NCBI RefSeq assembly: GCF_045277565.1
Contig: NZ_CP123584.1
Span: 3,286,001-3,350,000, forward strand
Direction of reading: 5' to 3'
Origin: Aliisedimentitalea scapharcae
Lineage (GTDB): Bacteria; Pseudomonadota; Alphaproteobacteria; Rhodobacterales; Rhodobacteraceae
Length of the DNA stretch: 64,000 nucleotides
The notes under the pieces are model-generated. The model made no database searches, was not told the DNA's origin, and saw only the letters and a program-made list of their open reading frames with translations. The translations under genes and the position numbers were made by a program. Of this stretch, positions 16,827 to 25,844 are shown in pieces; within the stretch, counting starts at the first letter, position 1; the number at the start of each line of letters is the position of its first letter.

Positions 16827-18038
16827 ATGACCGAAGCTTATATCTATGACGCCCTGCGTACCCCCCGCGGCAAAGGCCGCAAGGATGGCAGCCTGCACGA
16901 GGTGACCAGCCTGCGGTTGTCCGCCCTGACCCTGAACGCGGTCAAGGAGCGCAACAACCTGACCGGCCACGCCGTCGAGGACGTGATCTGGGGCAATGTC
17001 ACCCAGGTGATGGAACAGGGCGGCTGTCTGGCGCGCTCGGCCGTGTTGGCATCGGATCTGGATGAACGCATTCCGGGTCTGGCGATCAACCGGTTCTGCG
17101 CCTCTGGCATGGAGGCCGTCAATTTGGCGGCCAACCAGGTCAAAGGCGGCGCAGGCGATGCCTATATCGCTGGTGGCGTGGAAATGATGGGCCGCGTGGC
17201 CATGGGCAGCGACGGCGCGGCAATTGCCGTGGATCCCAGCCTGGCAATGGACAGCTATTTCGTGCCCCAAGGCATTTCGGCGGATATTATCGCCACTGAA
17301 TACGGCTTTACCCGCGATCAGGCCGATGCGCTGGCGATGGAATCCCAACGCCGCGCCAAAGAGGCCTGGGACGATGGGCGGTTTGACAAATCGGTGATCA
17401 CCGTGCGCGACCAGAACGGTCTCCCGATCCTGGATCGCGATGAATACATGCGCCCCGGCACCGACATGCAGTCGCTGGGCGGGTTGAACCCGGCCTTTCA
17501 GATGATGGGCGAACATATGCCCGGCTTCGACAAGATCGCGATGATGAAATACCCGCATCTGGAGCGGATCAATCACATCCACCATGCGGGCAATTCATCC
17601 GGCATCGTCGATGGCGCGGCCGCCGTGCTGATCGGCAACAAGGAATTCGGCGAGAAATACGGGTTGAAACCCCGTGCCCGGATCAAGGCGACAGCCAAGA
17701 TCGGCACCGATCCCACCATCATGCTGACCGGCCCCGTGCCCGTCACCGAAAAGATCCTGGCCGACAATGGCATGAAGATTTCGGATCTCGACCTGTTCGA
17801 AGTTAACGAAGCTTTTGCCAGCGTTGTGCTGCGCTTCCAGCAGGCGTTTGATGTGGATCCGGGCAAGGTCAACGTCAACGGCGGCTCGATCGCCATGGGT
17901 CACCCGCTGGGCGCGACCGGCGCGATCATTATCGGCACCCTGCTGGACGAGCTGGAGCGTCAGGACAAGGAAACCGGTCTCGCCACCCTGTGCATCGCAT
18001 CGGGCATGGGTGCCGCCACAATCATTGAGCGCGTCTGA
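16827..18038 (+). CDS. fadA: Acetyl-CoA C-acyltransferase (thiolase)
   Basis: 403-residue thiolase performing the last step of beta-oxidation, cleaving 3-ketoacyl-CoA with CoA. The nucleophile is Cys in INRFCASGMEAVN; the second Cys is in CIASGMGAATI near the C-terminus; the His-containing loop is GGSIAMGHPLGATGA; NEAFA provides the oxyanion region. Followed directly (one-base TGATG overlap) by a cupin gene and then FadB, which makes this the thiolase partner of that FadB. The role as biosynthetic acetyl-CoA acetyltransferase is less likely given the context. Confidence 0.92.
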   Translation: MTEAYIYDALRTPRGKGRKDGSLHEVTSLRLSALTLNAVKERNNLTGHAVEDVIWGNVTQVMEQGGCLARSAVLASDLDERIPGLAINRFCASGMEAVNLAANQVKGGAGDAYIAGGVEMMGRVAMGSDGAAIAVDPSLAMDSYFVPQGISADIIATEYGFTRDQADALAMESQRRAKEAWDDGRFDKSVITVRDQNGLPILDRDEYMRPGTDMQSLGGLNPAFQMMGEHMPGFDKIAMMKYPHLERINHIHHAGNSSGIVDGAAAVLIGNKEFGEKYGLKPRARIKATAKIGTDPTIMLTGPVPVTEKILADNGMKISDLDLFEVNEAFASVVLRFQQAFDVDPGKVNVNGGSIAMGHPLGATGAIIIGTLLDELERQDKETGLATLCIASGMGAATIIERV

Positions 18039-18526
18039 TGCCAAAACTCGACCTTTCCCAAATCCCGTTCAAGGGCGGATCAAGCTATCCCGGCAAGCTG
18101 GCGCAGGCCACCGCCGGGCGGTTTGTGCAGCGCCTGGGCGACGCGGGCGGGTTGACCCAATATGGGGTCAACATGGTGCGGCTGGAACCCGGTGGCCTGT
18201 CGTCACTGCGCCACTATCACATGGAGCAGGACGAATTCGCGCTGATGGTCGACGGGGAGCTGATCCTGATCGACGATGATGGCGAACACGTAATGCGGGC
18301 GGGCGATTGTGCCAGCTGGCCTGCCGGTGAGGCCAACGGGCATCATCTGGTGAACCGCACCGATACCCCCGCCACATTCCTGGTGGTGGGCACCCACACC
18401 CCGACCGAGACCGCATATTACAGCGATATCGATATGATGGTGAAGGATGACGCCAACGGCTTCAGCTTTACCCGCAAGGATGGCAGCCCGTTGACGGCTG
18501 ACCAGATCGGAGACGACAATGACTGA
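18038..18526 (+). CDS. Cupin domain protein between fadA and fadB
   Basis: 162-residue single-cupin protein. Metal-ligand pattern: SLRHYHMEQDEF (two His and a Glu) and a distal His in EANGHHLVN. Translationally coupled to fadA (TGATG) and overlapping fadB by 8 bases, so it is an integral member of the beta-oxidation operon. Similar cupins of unknown function occur in other clusters; whether it is an enzyme or a metabolite sensor cannot be told. C-terminal residues (YYSDIDMMVKDDANGF) resemble the tail of cupins of the ManC/RmlC-like small group. Confidence 0.82.
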   Translation: MPKLDLSQIPFKGGSSYPGKLAQATAGRFVQRLGDAGGLTQYGVNMVRLEPGGLSSLRHYHMEQDEFALMVDGELILIDDDGEHVMRAGDCASWPAGEANGHHLVNRTDTPATFLVVGTHTPTETAYYSDIDMMVKDDANGFSFTRKDGSPLTADQIGDDND

Positions 18527-20720
18527 TTTCACATTGACCACCGACGCAGACGGCGTCGCATTCATCACCTGGGACGCCCAGGGCAAATCCATGAACGTCA
18601 TGACCCGCGAGGCGTTTGAACTGGTCAGCGATCTGGTCGATCAGGCGCTGAATGACGATGCGGTCAAAGGCATTGTGATCACCAGCGGCAAGGAAGGATC
18701 CTTTGCCGGCGGTATGGACCTGAACACGTTGGCCACGATCCGCCAGGAAGCGGGCGACACCCCTGCCGAGGCGCTGTTCAACTTTGTCATGAGCGGCCAT
18801 CACATCCTGCGCAAGCTGGAACTGGCAGGCATGGACCCCAAGACCAAAAAGGGCGGCAAACCCGTGGCCTGCGCCATCAACGGCACCTGCGCCGGGATCG
18901 GCACGGAAATTGCGCTGGCCTGTCACCACCGGGTGATGACCGACAATGCCAAGGCCAAGATCGGCCTGCCGGAAATCCTGCTGGGCATCTTCCCCGGTGG
19001 TGGTGGAACAATCCGCTATTCCAAGATGGTCGGGGCCTTGGCCGCCGCACCTGTCTTGCTCGAAGGCAAGATGATGGACCCGAAAAAGGCCAAGGGCGCG
19101 CAGCTGGTCGATGCCGTATCTGACGATCCGGTCGCCGCAGCCAAGGAATGGGTGCTGAACGCCAAGGAAGCCGATCTGGTGAAACCCTGGGACGCCAAGG
19201 GGTATAAAATGCCCGGCGGTGCGCCTTATCACCCTGCTGGCTTCATGACATTCGTTGGCGCGTCCGCGATGATCAATGGCAAGACCCAGGGCGCATTTCC
19301 AGCAGCCAAGGCGCTGCTGAGCGCCATCTATGAGGGCGCATTGGTTGATTTCGACACCGCCCTGCGCATCGAGGCACGTCATTTCACCTCAATCCTGATG
19401 AACCCATCGTCCTCGGCGATGATCCGGTCGCTGTTCCTGAACAAGGAAGCATTGGAAAAAGGCGCGGTACGCCCCAAGGATGTGCCTGATCAACGGGTCA
19501 AAAAAGTCGGCGTTCTGGGTGCGGGCATGATGGGCGCGGGCATTGCGCTGGTCAGTGCACAGGCCGGGATGGAGGTCGTGTTGGTCGACCGGGATCAAGA
19601 AGCCGCGGACAAGGGCAAAGCCTATTCCGAGAGCTATATGGACAAGGGCATCAAACGCGGCAAAGCCACGGCTGAAAAGAAAGAGGCCCTGTTGGGTCGC
19701 ATCACCGCCACCCCGGATCTGGACGCGCTCAAAGGCTGTGATCTGATCATCGAAGCGGTGTTCGAAGACCCCGGTGTCAAAGCCGAGATGACCAAAAAGG
19801 TCGAAGCAATCATCCCCGAGGATTGCATCTTTGCCTCCAACACCTCGACCCTGCCGATCACCGATCTCGCCAAGGCGAGCGTGCGCCCCGAGCAGTTCAT
19901 CGGCATCCACTTCTTTTCGCCCGTCGAAAAGATGCTGTTGGTGGAAATCATCAAAGGGGCCGAAACCGGTGACCGGGCCGTGGCCAAGGCGCTGGATTAC
20001 GTGCGCCAGATCCGCAAGACGCCCATCGTGGTCAATGATGCACGGTTCTTCTACGCCAACCGCTGTATCATCCCTTATATCAACGAAGGTCTGCGGATGC
20101 TGACCGAAGGGGTGGCTCCGTCGATGATCGACAACGCGGCGCGTCAGCTTGGCTTCCCCGTGGGACCGATCCAGCTCAACGACGAAACATCCATTGATCT
20201 GGGGGCCAAGATCGCCCGCGCCACCAAGGCGGCGATGGGCAACGCCTATCCCGACAGCCCCGGCGACGATCTGATCTTCTGGATGGAAGAGCTGGGCCGG
20301 ATGGGCCGCAAGGCCAACGCAGGTTTCTTTGACTATGACGACAAAGGCAAGCGCACCCAATACTGGAAAGGTCTGCACGACAAATACCCGCTGGCAGAAA
20401 CCCAGCCGTCGTTGCAAGAGGTTCAGGACCGTCTGATGTTTGCCCAGGTTCTGGAGGCCGTTCGGGCGCTGGAAGAAGGCGTGCTGATGGACATTCGCGA
20501 AGGCGACGTAGGGGCCATCCTGGCCTGGGGCTTTGCACCATGGTCCGGTGGCCCGCTCAGCTGGCTGGACATTCTGGGCACGCCCTATGCTGCGGAACGC
20601 TGTGATCAGCTGACCGAAGCCTATGGTGTTCGGTTCACCTGTCCGCCCCTTCTGCGCGAAATGGCCACCAAAGGCCAATCCTTCTATGGCCGTTTCGACC
20701 CCGAGGCGGCTGCGGCCTGA
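18519..20720 (+). CDS. fadB: FadB-type enoyl-CoA hydratase/3-hydroxyacyl-CoA dehydrogenase
   Basis: 733-residue bifunctional beta-oxidation enzyme. Residues about 1-200 are the crotonase domain (GSFAGGMDLNTLA and AINGTCAGIGTEIALACHHR, with GLPEILLGIFPGGGGT); from about 325 comes the NAD-binding domain (VGVLGAGMMGAGIALVSAQ) and the dehydrogenase helical domain (HFFSPVEKMLLVEII, NRCIIPYINEG). This is the FadB/FadJ architecture. Overlaps the cupin gene by 8 bases and is followed by a strong terminator. Completes a full beta-oxidation spiral with the two acyl-CoA dehydrogenases and thiolase. Confidence 0.94.
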   Translation: MTDFTLTTDADGVAFITWDAQGKSMNVMTREAFELVSDLVDQALNDDAVKGIVITSGKEGSFAGGMDLNTLATIRQEAGDTPAEALFNFVMSGHHILRKLELAGMDPKTKKGGKPVACAINGTCAGIGTEIALACHHRVMTDNAKAKIGLPEILLGIFPGGGGTIRYSKMVGALAAAPVLLEGKMMDPKKAKGAQLVDAVSDDPVAAAKEWVLNAKEADLVKPWDAKGYKMPGGAPYHPAGFMTFVGASAMINGKTQGAFPAAKALLSAIYEGALVDFDTALRIEARHFTSILMNPSSSAMIRSLFLNKEALEKGAVRPKDVPDQRVKKVGVLGAGMMGAGIALVSAQAGMEVVLVDRDQEAADKGKAYSESYMDKGIKRGKATAEKKEALLGRITATPDLDALKGCDLIIEAVFEDPGVKAEMTKKVEAIIPEDCIFASNTSTLPITDLAKASVRPEQFIGIHFFSPVEKMLLVEIIKGAETGDRAVAKALDYVRQIRKTPIVVNDARFFYANRCIIPYINEGLRMLTEGVAPSMIDNAARQLGFPVGPIQLNDETSIDLGAKIARATKAAMGNAYPDSPGDDLIFWMEELGRMGRKANAGFFDYDDKGKRTQYWKGLHDKYPLAETQPSLQEVQDRLMFAQVLEAVRALEEGVLMDIREGDVGAILAWGFAPWSGGPLSWLDILGTPYAAERCDQLTEAYGVRFTCPPLLREMATKGQSFYGRFDPEAAAA

Positions 20721-20795
20721 TCAGGGCATCTGCCAACACAGGAACACCCCCGAAGCTGTGCTTCTGACGTCTTCTGTGGGTGGGACACGCCAAGA

Positions 20796-20836
20796 CCAAA
20801 ACCCTGTTGCGCCAGTCGCGGCAGGGTTTTGGTTTT
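20796..20836 (+). terminator. Rho-independent terminator after fadB
   Basis: 11-bp perfect stem: CCAAAACCCTG (20796-20806) and CAGGGTTTTGG (20822-20832), 15-base loop, then TTTT. 75 bases after the fadB stop. Marks the end of the beta-oxidation operon. Confidence 0.8.
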
Positions 20837-21165
20837 GAATGGACAAAAAATGAGTGAACCTGATATCTGCGCATCTGTTTTCCAACATTGCGCCCAACTC
20901 AGTCGGTCACCGGATTGATATTCGCAAAGAAGCGGACAGCCCTATTTCAGATACTCTGAAGACAACCTGCCAAAGAGAGAGACCCTCGACACGCCTGATG
21001 CGCCAAGCTGTTCGGTGTTGAGCATAAAACATGGCTGCGCCCGATATGGTGGCGGCCATTTCCCGATCCTCGTCGCCGACCATGAAGTGTGCGATTTTGT
21101 GCCCTACCGCGCGAAAGGCGTTGCCGCGCTTTACAGCGCTTTGTCATTTTTCCCGGCGTCTCGCG
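20837..21165. other. Intergenic, no gene seen
   Basis: About 330 bases between the fadB terminator and the end of the minus-strand Hint gene. Short open frames exist on both strands but none has family character, an RBS or codon bias. I see no tRNA, repeat or clear terminator for the Hint gene. Confidence 0.5.
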
Positions 21166-21873
21166 TCAAAAAGGGTGCACCATCGGTCGTCCGGGGCGGC
21201 TTTTCTGCACGGCGCTGATCTCTTCGGCGTGCCACCCAAGAGGCGTGGCCTCGGGACCGCTGGCCATTTGTTGGATCAGCGTGCGGGCTTCCTGCAAGGA
21301 CAGAACCTGATAGGTGTGCGCATCGTCTTCGGCCCCTGCGTCCAGCAATTCGCGTGCACAGGGGCAATAGGCCAGCATGCCGCCTTCGGCATACACCACT
21401 TCGTCCTGCGCAAAGGCCAAGGTCGTCAATGTCAGCTCCGTGTGCGGATTGGCGGGCTCAATCCCACGATACCCATCCAAAGCCCGCGCCGGAACAATCG
21501 CATAAGGGTCCCCCAACGCGTCTACGACCAGATCGGATTCGATAAAAACACCCTGATCCGGCATGATCGACATGGCGCGCCGGTTCAAGAGCGCCCCTTC
21601 GGGTACCATCATGGGCCAGCGGCTTCGCGGCATGCCTTCGGCGGGTCTGGTCAAGGTTTCCCGTTGGATTTCAACGATCGTACGCATCCCATTGTCAAAC
21701 GTCAGCACCTTGTCACCCACGCATAAAGCATCGACACGACGCCACCCCAGATTCGAAACAACATGTGTACCGCACAGAAACCCATCCTGCCCGGTGATCA
21801 TCATGCCCATTGGTCCGGCCGCCCATGCAGGATCGGGCAACTGGACTTTGGGGGCTGTGAACCATTTGAACAT
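21166..21873 (-). CDS. Hint-domain (hedgehog/intein-type) protein
   Basis: 235-residue protein. After a short N-terminus (MFKWFTAPKVQLPDPAWA) comes the Hint-type block: CGTHVVSNLGWRRVDALCVG, then DKVLTFDNGMRTIVEIQRET and a later strand block SIMPDQGVFIESDLVV. This matches the self-splicing Hint fold used in roseobacter Hint proteins, where residues before and after the fold are short. Start chosen at 21873 from GGAGAG just upstream; a longer frame to 21987 reaches into the divergent region. Whether it autoprocesses is unknown; no repeat-toxin or adhesin domain is attached, which is unusual. Confidence 0.75.
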   Translation of the reverse strand: MFKWFTAPKVQLPDPAWAAGPMGMMITGQDGFLCGTHVVSNLGWRRVDALCVGDKVLTFDNGMRTIVEIQRETLTRPAEGMPRSRWPMMVPEGALLNRRAMSIMPDQGVFIESDLVVDALGDPYAIVPARALDGYRGIEPANPHTELTLTTLAFAQDEVVYAEGGMLAYCPCARELLDAGAEDDAHTYQVLSLQEARTLIQQMASGPEATPLGWHAEEISAVQKSRPGRPMVHPF

Positions 21874-22070
21874 CGACTCTCCAACAGTTGGCGCGCACTC
21901 AGAGCGAGGTACAGGCAGACTTTCGTGGTTAACGCTGTCTGATCTGTCTGCCGTGGATAAGTCGAAATTGTGGCTGATCCACGCCATTGCCCTGTCATTG
22001 GCAACAGAGGCGCATGGCTAAATCTGATTGACGACAAAGCAGCGACAATCAGGGGCGCGACGCACCGATC

Positions 22071-22715
22071 CTAAAAACGATACCCGAATCGAGCGATGTC
22101 TTCGGCACAGCTCTCTGCGATGGCCTGGCGCGACTTTGCCGAATAATACCCGCGATAATCCTGTTCGCGCTGGGACGCATTCACACGCGGCAGATCAAAA
22201 GTGAAACCCAAATGATCAAACAACGGGGCGGCATCTGCAGCGAAATGCTCCAGCCGTATGTAACAGGCGCATTGTTCACTCCCGTCGCCATGCTGCATGA
22301 ATGCACGCGCGGGCGTCTTGCGAAAGCCCTGCGTTGTCTGAGGATGCGAAGCGAATGCTTCGAAATCGAGAGCGCGGGCGAGATCGACGGCCGCGTGCTG
22401 AAAGCTTTGGACGCGCAGCCAGTGGTAATAGCTGACGCAGCGATCCCACGGGTTACGCACCAAGGTAAAGGCAAACAGGGACCGCAACACGTCATCCGGG
22501 ACCAGCCCCTGTATGTCGGACAGGGTCGAATGTTTCCACAAACGGCCCGCGGTTGGCGCATCCCGTACGCGGCGACGGCGGTTTCGGGCCTTCGGCGTAT
22601 CCCCCAGCATGATGTCATCGGATTTGGCCCGCGCTTCCAATGCAAGGGCAAGCGCCGTTCCGCCGGTTTTGGGCATATGAACAAAGACGTAGGATCGGCC
22701 AGTAGAAAGGATCAT
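22071..22715 (-). CDS. Sulfotransferase family 2-like protein
   Basis: 214-residue P-loop sulfotransferase: 5'-phosphosulfate-binding VFVHMPKTGGTAL at the N-terminus and 3'-phosphate motif LVRNPWDRCVSYYHWL. Such enzymes transfer sulfate from PAPS to carbohydrate or peptide. Start uncertain: ATG at 22715 precedes the strand-loop directly; an upstream ATG-equivalent at 22790 gives 25 more residues and no better RBS. It is the second sulfotransferase in the window and stands near a DMT exporter and Hint gene. Confidence 0.82.
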   Translation of the reverse strand: MILSTGRSYVFVHMPKTGGTALALALEARAKSDDIMLGDTPKARNRRRRVRDAPTAGRLWKHSTLSDIQGLVPDDVLRSLFAFTLVRNPWDRCVSYYHWLRVQSFQHAAVDLARALDFEAFASHPQTTQGFRKTPARAFMQHGDGSEQCACYIRLEHFAADAAPLFDHLGFTFDLPRVNASQREQDYRGYYSAKSRQAIAESCAEDIARFGYRF

Positions 22716-22819
22716 GCCCGAACCGTACCCGAGCGGCGCGCGATGCGAAATGGCGGAATCGGACCCATCCGCCACCGAGGCGCGCGACAACGTCGCTCAA
22801 AGCGCCTATGAGGGCGGTA

Positions 22820-23743
22820 TCATCTGCTTCGCAGGGCGATGACGGATCCGGCCAGGACAATCAATCCGATTCCAAAGATCTGCCAGAGCCCAACCGTCTG
22901 ACCGAATACCAGCCAGGCAAATGCCGGACCCACGATCATCACCGAATACTCAAAGACCGCCACAAAGGAGGCCTCGCCCTGTTGGTACGCCTTGATGATC
23001 AGATACACCCCAACGACAGACCCGATCACCTGCAACAGCATCCAATGCATGAGCGACCACACCGGCCAGACCCAGCCCCGTGTCACGAAGCCGTCCGCGC
23101 CAGCAGCCACATCCTGAGGCCAGATCTCAAGCACACCCAATCCAATCATTCCCATGACCGCTTGCGCCAACAACATCCCAAGCAGCATGGCAATCGTGCT
23201 TTCCCCATCGCACAACGTCCGCGTTGTAATGGTTCCCAAAGCATAGAAAAAACCACCGGCGACCGGCATTAGGATCAACCAATCAAACGCATATAGATCC
23301 GGTTGCAGCACGAACAGAACACCGATGAAGCCCAGAAAAATGGCGCCAACCCTGACCAACCCGATCCTGAGCCCCAAGAACACCACCGAAATGACCACGA
23401 TAAAGATTGGCGAAGTAAACAAACCGGCAATGGCCTGAGCGATCGGCATCAGGGCCACGGCAGAAAAGTAGAACATCATCGACACACCCAGCAGGACACT
23501 GCGCAACAGCACCGGCCATACCCGGTTCACTGTCAGCTTGCCCAACCCGAATGCCGAGAAGACACAAAGCAACGGCACCGACAACAGCGCCCGCATCAGG
23601 TAGAATTGCCACAACCCGATGTCTCTGGCCAACACCGGGATAATGTTATCGACGATCCCGACAACCGCCATGGCCGCCAGCATCGTGCCCGCGGCCGTGA
23701 ATTGGGAAACTTCGGGCTGCAAATCAATTGTCTTACATTTCAT
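22820..23743 (-). CDS. EamA/RhaT-type DMT family transporter
   Basis: 307 residues, ten hydrophobic segments in two EamA repeats: MLAAMAVVGIVDNIIPVLA to FVLQPDLYAFDW, and GGFFYALGTITTRTLC to VGLWQIFGIGLIVLAGSVI. Drug/metabolite superfamily exporter of unknown substrate, inner membrane. It diverges from the acyl-CoA synthetase gene with a 75-base spacer. Confidence 0.92.
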   Translation of the reverse strand: MKCKTIDLQPEVSQFTAAGTMLAAMAVVGIVDNIIPVLARDIGLWQFYLMRALLSVPLLCVFSAFGLGKLTVNRVWPVLLRSVLLGVSMMFYFSAVALMPIAQAIAGLFTSPIFIVVISVVFLGLRIGLVRVGAIFLGFIGVLFVLQPDLYAFDWLILMPVAGGFFYALGTITTRTLCDGESTIAMLLGMLLAQAVMGMIGLGVLEIWPQDVAAGADGFVTRGWVWPVWSLMHWMLLQVIGSVVGVYLIIKAYQQGEASFVAVFEYSVMIVGPAFAWLVFGQTVGLWQIFGIGLIVLAGSVIALRSR

Positions 23744-23818
23744 GGCTTCCCTTTAGGAGACGACTTGAGCAATATCTCGCCATAAAACGACATCGACTGC
23801 GATTCAGGGAGAATTTAG

Positions 23819-25447
23819 ATGGGTTGGATGGCTGATGAGTCCGGGCTGGAAAAGAATGCAGCGAACTATGTGCCGCTGACACCGCTGTCACATCTACGAC
23901 GTGCGGCGCATGTGTTTGCCGATGATCCCGCCATTGTCTATGGCAGCTTCCGCAAAACCTATGCGGCCTATTACGACCGCTGCACCCGGTTGGCGTCGGC
24001 GCTGGCGGGCATGGGCGTCAAACCGGGCGACGTGGTCGCCACGCTGATTCCGAACCTGCCGGCCCAGGCCGAAGCGCATTTCGGCGTGCCTGCCTGTGGT
24101 GCCGTCTTGAACACCATCAACACCCGCCTGGATGTGGACACGGTCAGCTATATCTTTGGCCATGGCGAAGCCAAAGTGGTGCTTGCGGACACGGAATTCG
24201 TACCTCTCGCCGAGGCGGCCAAGGCCCGCATGGACGGAGACGGCCCGCTGATCATCGAAGTACCGGATGACCAGGCCGGTTTTCACGCCACCGGACGTCA
24301 CCCGGTTTACGAGGACGTTCTGGGCAATGCAGCCCATGATTTTGATTGGATCCTGCCACAGGATGAATGGGAAAGCCTGGCGTTGAACTACACGTCGGGC
24401 ACCACGGGGCGCCCCAAGGGCGTGGTGTATCATCACCGCGGGGCCTATCTGATGACCATGGGTACCGTGATCAGTTGGCGTATGGTGATGAAACCGAAAT
24501 ACCTGGCCATCGTACCGCTGTTTCACTGCAACGGCTGGAACCACACTTGGATGATGCCGGTGTTGGGGGGGACCGTGATCTGCTGCCGCAATATCACCGC
24601 GCCTGCAATCTATGACGCAATCGCCAACGAAGGTGCCACACATTTCGGTGGTGCCCCTATCGTTCTGAACATGATCGTCAACGCCCCCGAAGAGGTCCGC
24701 AAGACATTTGACCATACTGTCGAAGTCTTTACCGCCGGAGCGCCCCCTGCCCCTGCCACCCTGGAAAAGATCGAACGGTTGGGCTTTCATATCACTCAGG
24801 TCTATGGGCTCACCGAAACCTATGGCCATGTCACCGAATGCCTGTGGAAAGGCGGCAATTGGGACACATTGGACCAGACCGGGCGTGCCGCAATCAAGGC
24901 CCGTCAGGGCGTGGCCTTTCCCATGATGGATCACATCACGGTCATGGACGACGATATGGGGCAGATCCCGATGAACGGCACCGATCAGGGGCAGATCGTC
25001 ATGCGCGGCAATTCGGTGATGAAAGGGTATCTCAAGAACCCCGACGCCACTGCAGAAAGCTTCAAGGGCGGATATTTCCATTCGGGGGATATCGCGGTTC
25101 AGCATCCCGACGGCTATATCCAGATCGCGGACCGGGCCAAGGACATCATCATCTCGGGGGGCGAAAACATCTCGTCCGTCGAAGTCGAGGGCGTTCTTAT
25201 GGGGCATCCGGATGTCAATCTGGCGGCTGTGGTTGCCAAACCGGATGACAAATGGGGCGAGGTGCCCTGTGCCTTTGTCGAGCTCAAGGAAGGTGCCACC
25301 GCGGACGAGGCAGGCTTGGTTGCCTTTTGCCGGGAAACTCTGGCCGGGTTCAAGACGCCCAAAAAGGTGGTGTTCCTGGAATTGCCTAAAACCTCGACCG
25401 GCAAGATCCAGAAATTTGAACTGCGCAAGATCGCCGCAGACCTGTGA
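23819..25447 (+). CDS. Acyl-CoA synthetase (AMP-binding), AAE1-like
   Basis: 542-residue ANL-superfamily ligase that adenylates a carboxylic acid and transfers it to CoA. AMP motifs: NYTSGTTGRPKGVVYHHRG (A3), YGLTETYGH (A5), HSGDIAV and the C-terminal catalytic Lys in KTSTGKIQKFELRK. The N-terminus NAANYVPLTPLSHLRRAAHV is the signature of a clade that includes plant AAE1/AAE11 short- and medium-chain ligases, and the DmdB-like enzymes of roseobacters are of similar size. Substrate most likely a short or medium fatty acid or methylmercaptopropionate. Monocistronic, diverging from the DMT transporter. Confidence 0.9.
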   Translation: MGWMADESGLEKNAANYVPLTPLSHLRRAAHVFADDPAIVYGSFRKTYAAYYDRCTRLASALAGMGVKPGDVVATLIPNLPAQAEAHFGVPACGAVLNTINTRLDVDTVSYIFGHGEAKVVLADTEFVPLAEAAKARMDGDGPLIIEVPDDQAGFHATGRHPVYEDVLGNAAHDFDWILPQDEWESLALNYTSGTTGRPKGVVYHHRGAYLMTMGTVISWRMVMKPKYLAIVPLFHCNGWNHTWMMPVLGGTVICCRNITAPAIYDAIANEGATHFGGAPIVLNMIVNAPEEVRKTFDHTVEVFTAGAPPAPATLEKIERLGFHITQVYGLTETYGHVTECLWKGGNWDTLDQTGRAAIKARQGVAFPMMDHITVMDDDMGQIPMNGTDQGQIVMRGNSVMKGYLKNPDATAESFKGGYFHSGDIAVQHPDGYIQIADRAKDIIISGGENISSVEVEGVLMGHPDVNLAAVVAKPDDKWGEVPCAFVELKEGATADEAGLVAFCRETLAGFKTPKKVVFLELPKTSTGKIQKFELRKIAADL

Positions 25448-25470
25448 GCTGACGCAGGTTTGGCTTGAAG

Positions 25471-25508
25471 ATATATCTCACATCTTATATTCTGAATGTG
25501 AGATATAT
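25471..25508. promoter_or_regulatory. 13-bp inverted repeat upstream of DUF2892 gene
   Basis: Arms ATATATCTCACAT (25471-25483) and ATGTGAGATATAT (25496-25508), perfect complements, 12-base AT-rich spacer. Position: 24 bases after the acyl-CoA synthetase stop and 17 before the DUF2892 start. AT-rich arms with no T-run argue for an operator rather than a terminator. DUF2892 proteins are often controlled by ArsR/BigR-type sulfide or persulfide repressors, but no such gene is in the window. Confidence 0.6.
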
Positions 25509-25524
25509 TTGAAAGGATGGAATC

Positions 25525-25740
25525 ATGACGGCAAACAACGCGCTTTTGGCCTTTGCCGGGACAATGGTACTGATCTCGGTTCTGCTGACTTGGACCGTGT
25601 CCGTGCACTGGATGTGGCTGACGGTCTTTGTGGGTGCCAACCTGTTGCAATCGGCCTTTACCGGGTTTTGCCCGGCAGCAATGGTGTTTCGCAAGATCGG
25701 GCTAAAAACGCCCTGCGAAGCTGTCGCCACCAAAACCTGA
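25525..25740 (+). CDS. DUF2892 inner-membrane protein (YgaP-like transmembrane domain)
   Basis: 71 residues with two hydrophobic helices (NALLAFAGTMVLISVLL and WMWLTVFVGANLLQSAFTGF) and the conserved tail FCPAAMVFRKIGLK, which is the transmembrane part of YgaP-type rhodaneses. Here it is a stand-alone small membrane protein. Proteins of this type are tied to sulfide/persulfide handling, and the palindrome just upstream suggests regulation. Terminated by the hairpin at 25764. Confidence 0.9.
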   Translation: MTANNALLAFAGTMVLISVLLTWTVSVHWMWLTVFVGANLLQSAFTGFCPAAMVFRKIGLKTPCEAVATKT

Positions 25741-25763
25741 GGCCACAAGCTCAATCACACATC

Positions 25764-25796
25764 AAGGGGCGGCGTTCTTGTTTGCCGCCCCTTTTT
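25764..25796 (+). terminator. Rho-independent terminator after DUF2892 gene
   Basis: Arms AAGGGGCGGC and GCCGCCCCTT, 10-base loop, followed by TTTTT partly inside the right arm. Textbook structure 24 bases after the stop. Confidence 0.85.
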
Positions 25797-25844
25797 CCGC
25801 GTGCTAGTCTGACGTCAGATCGAGCATGAGCAAAACCAACAAAA

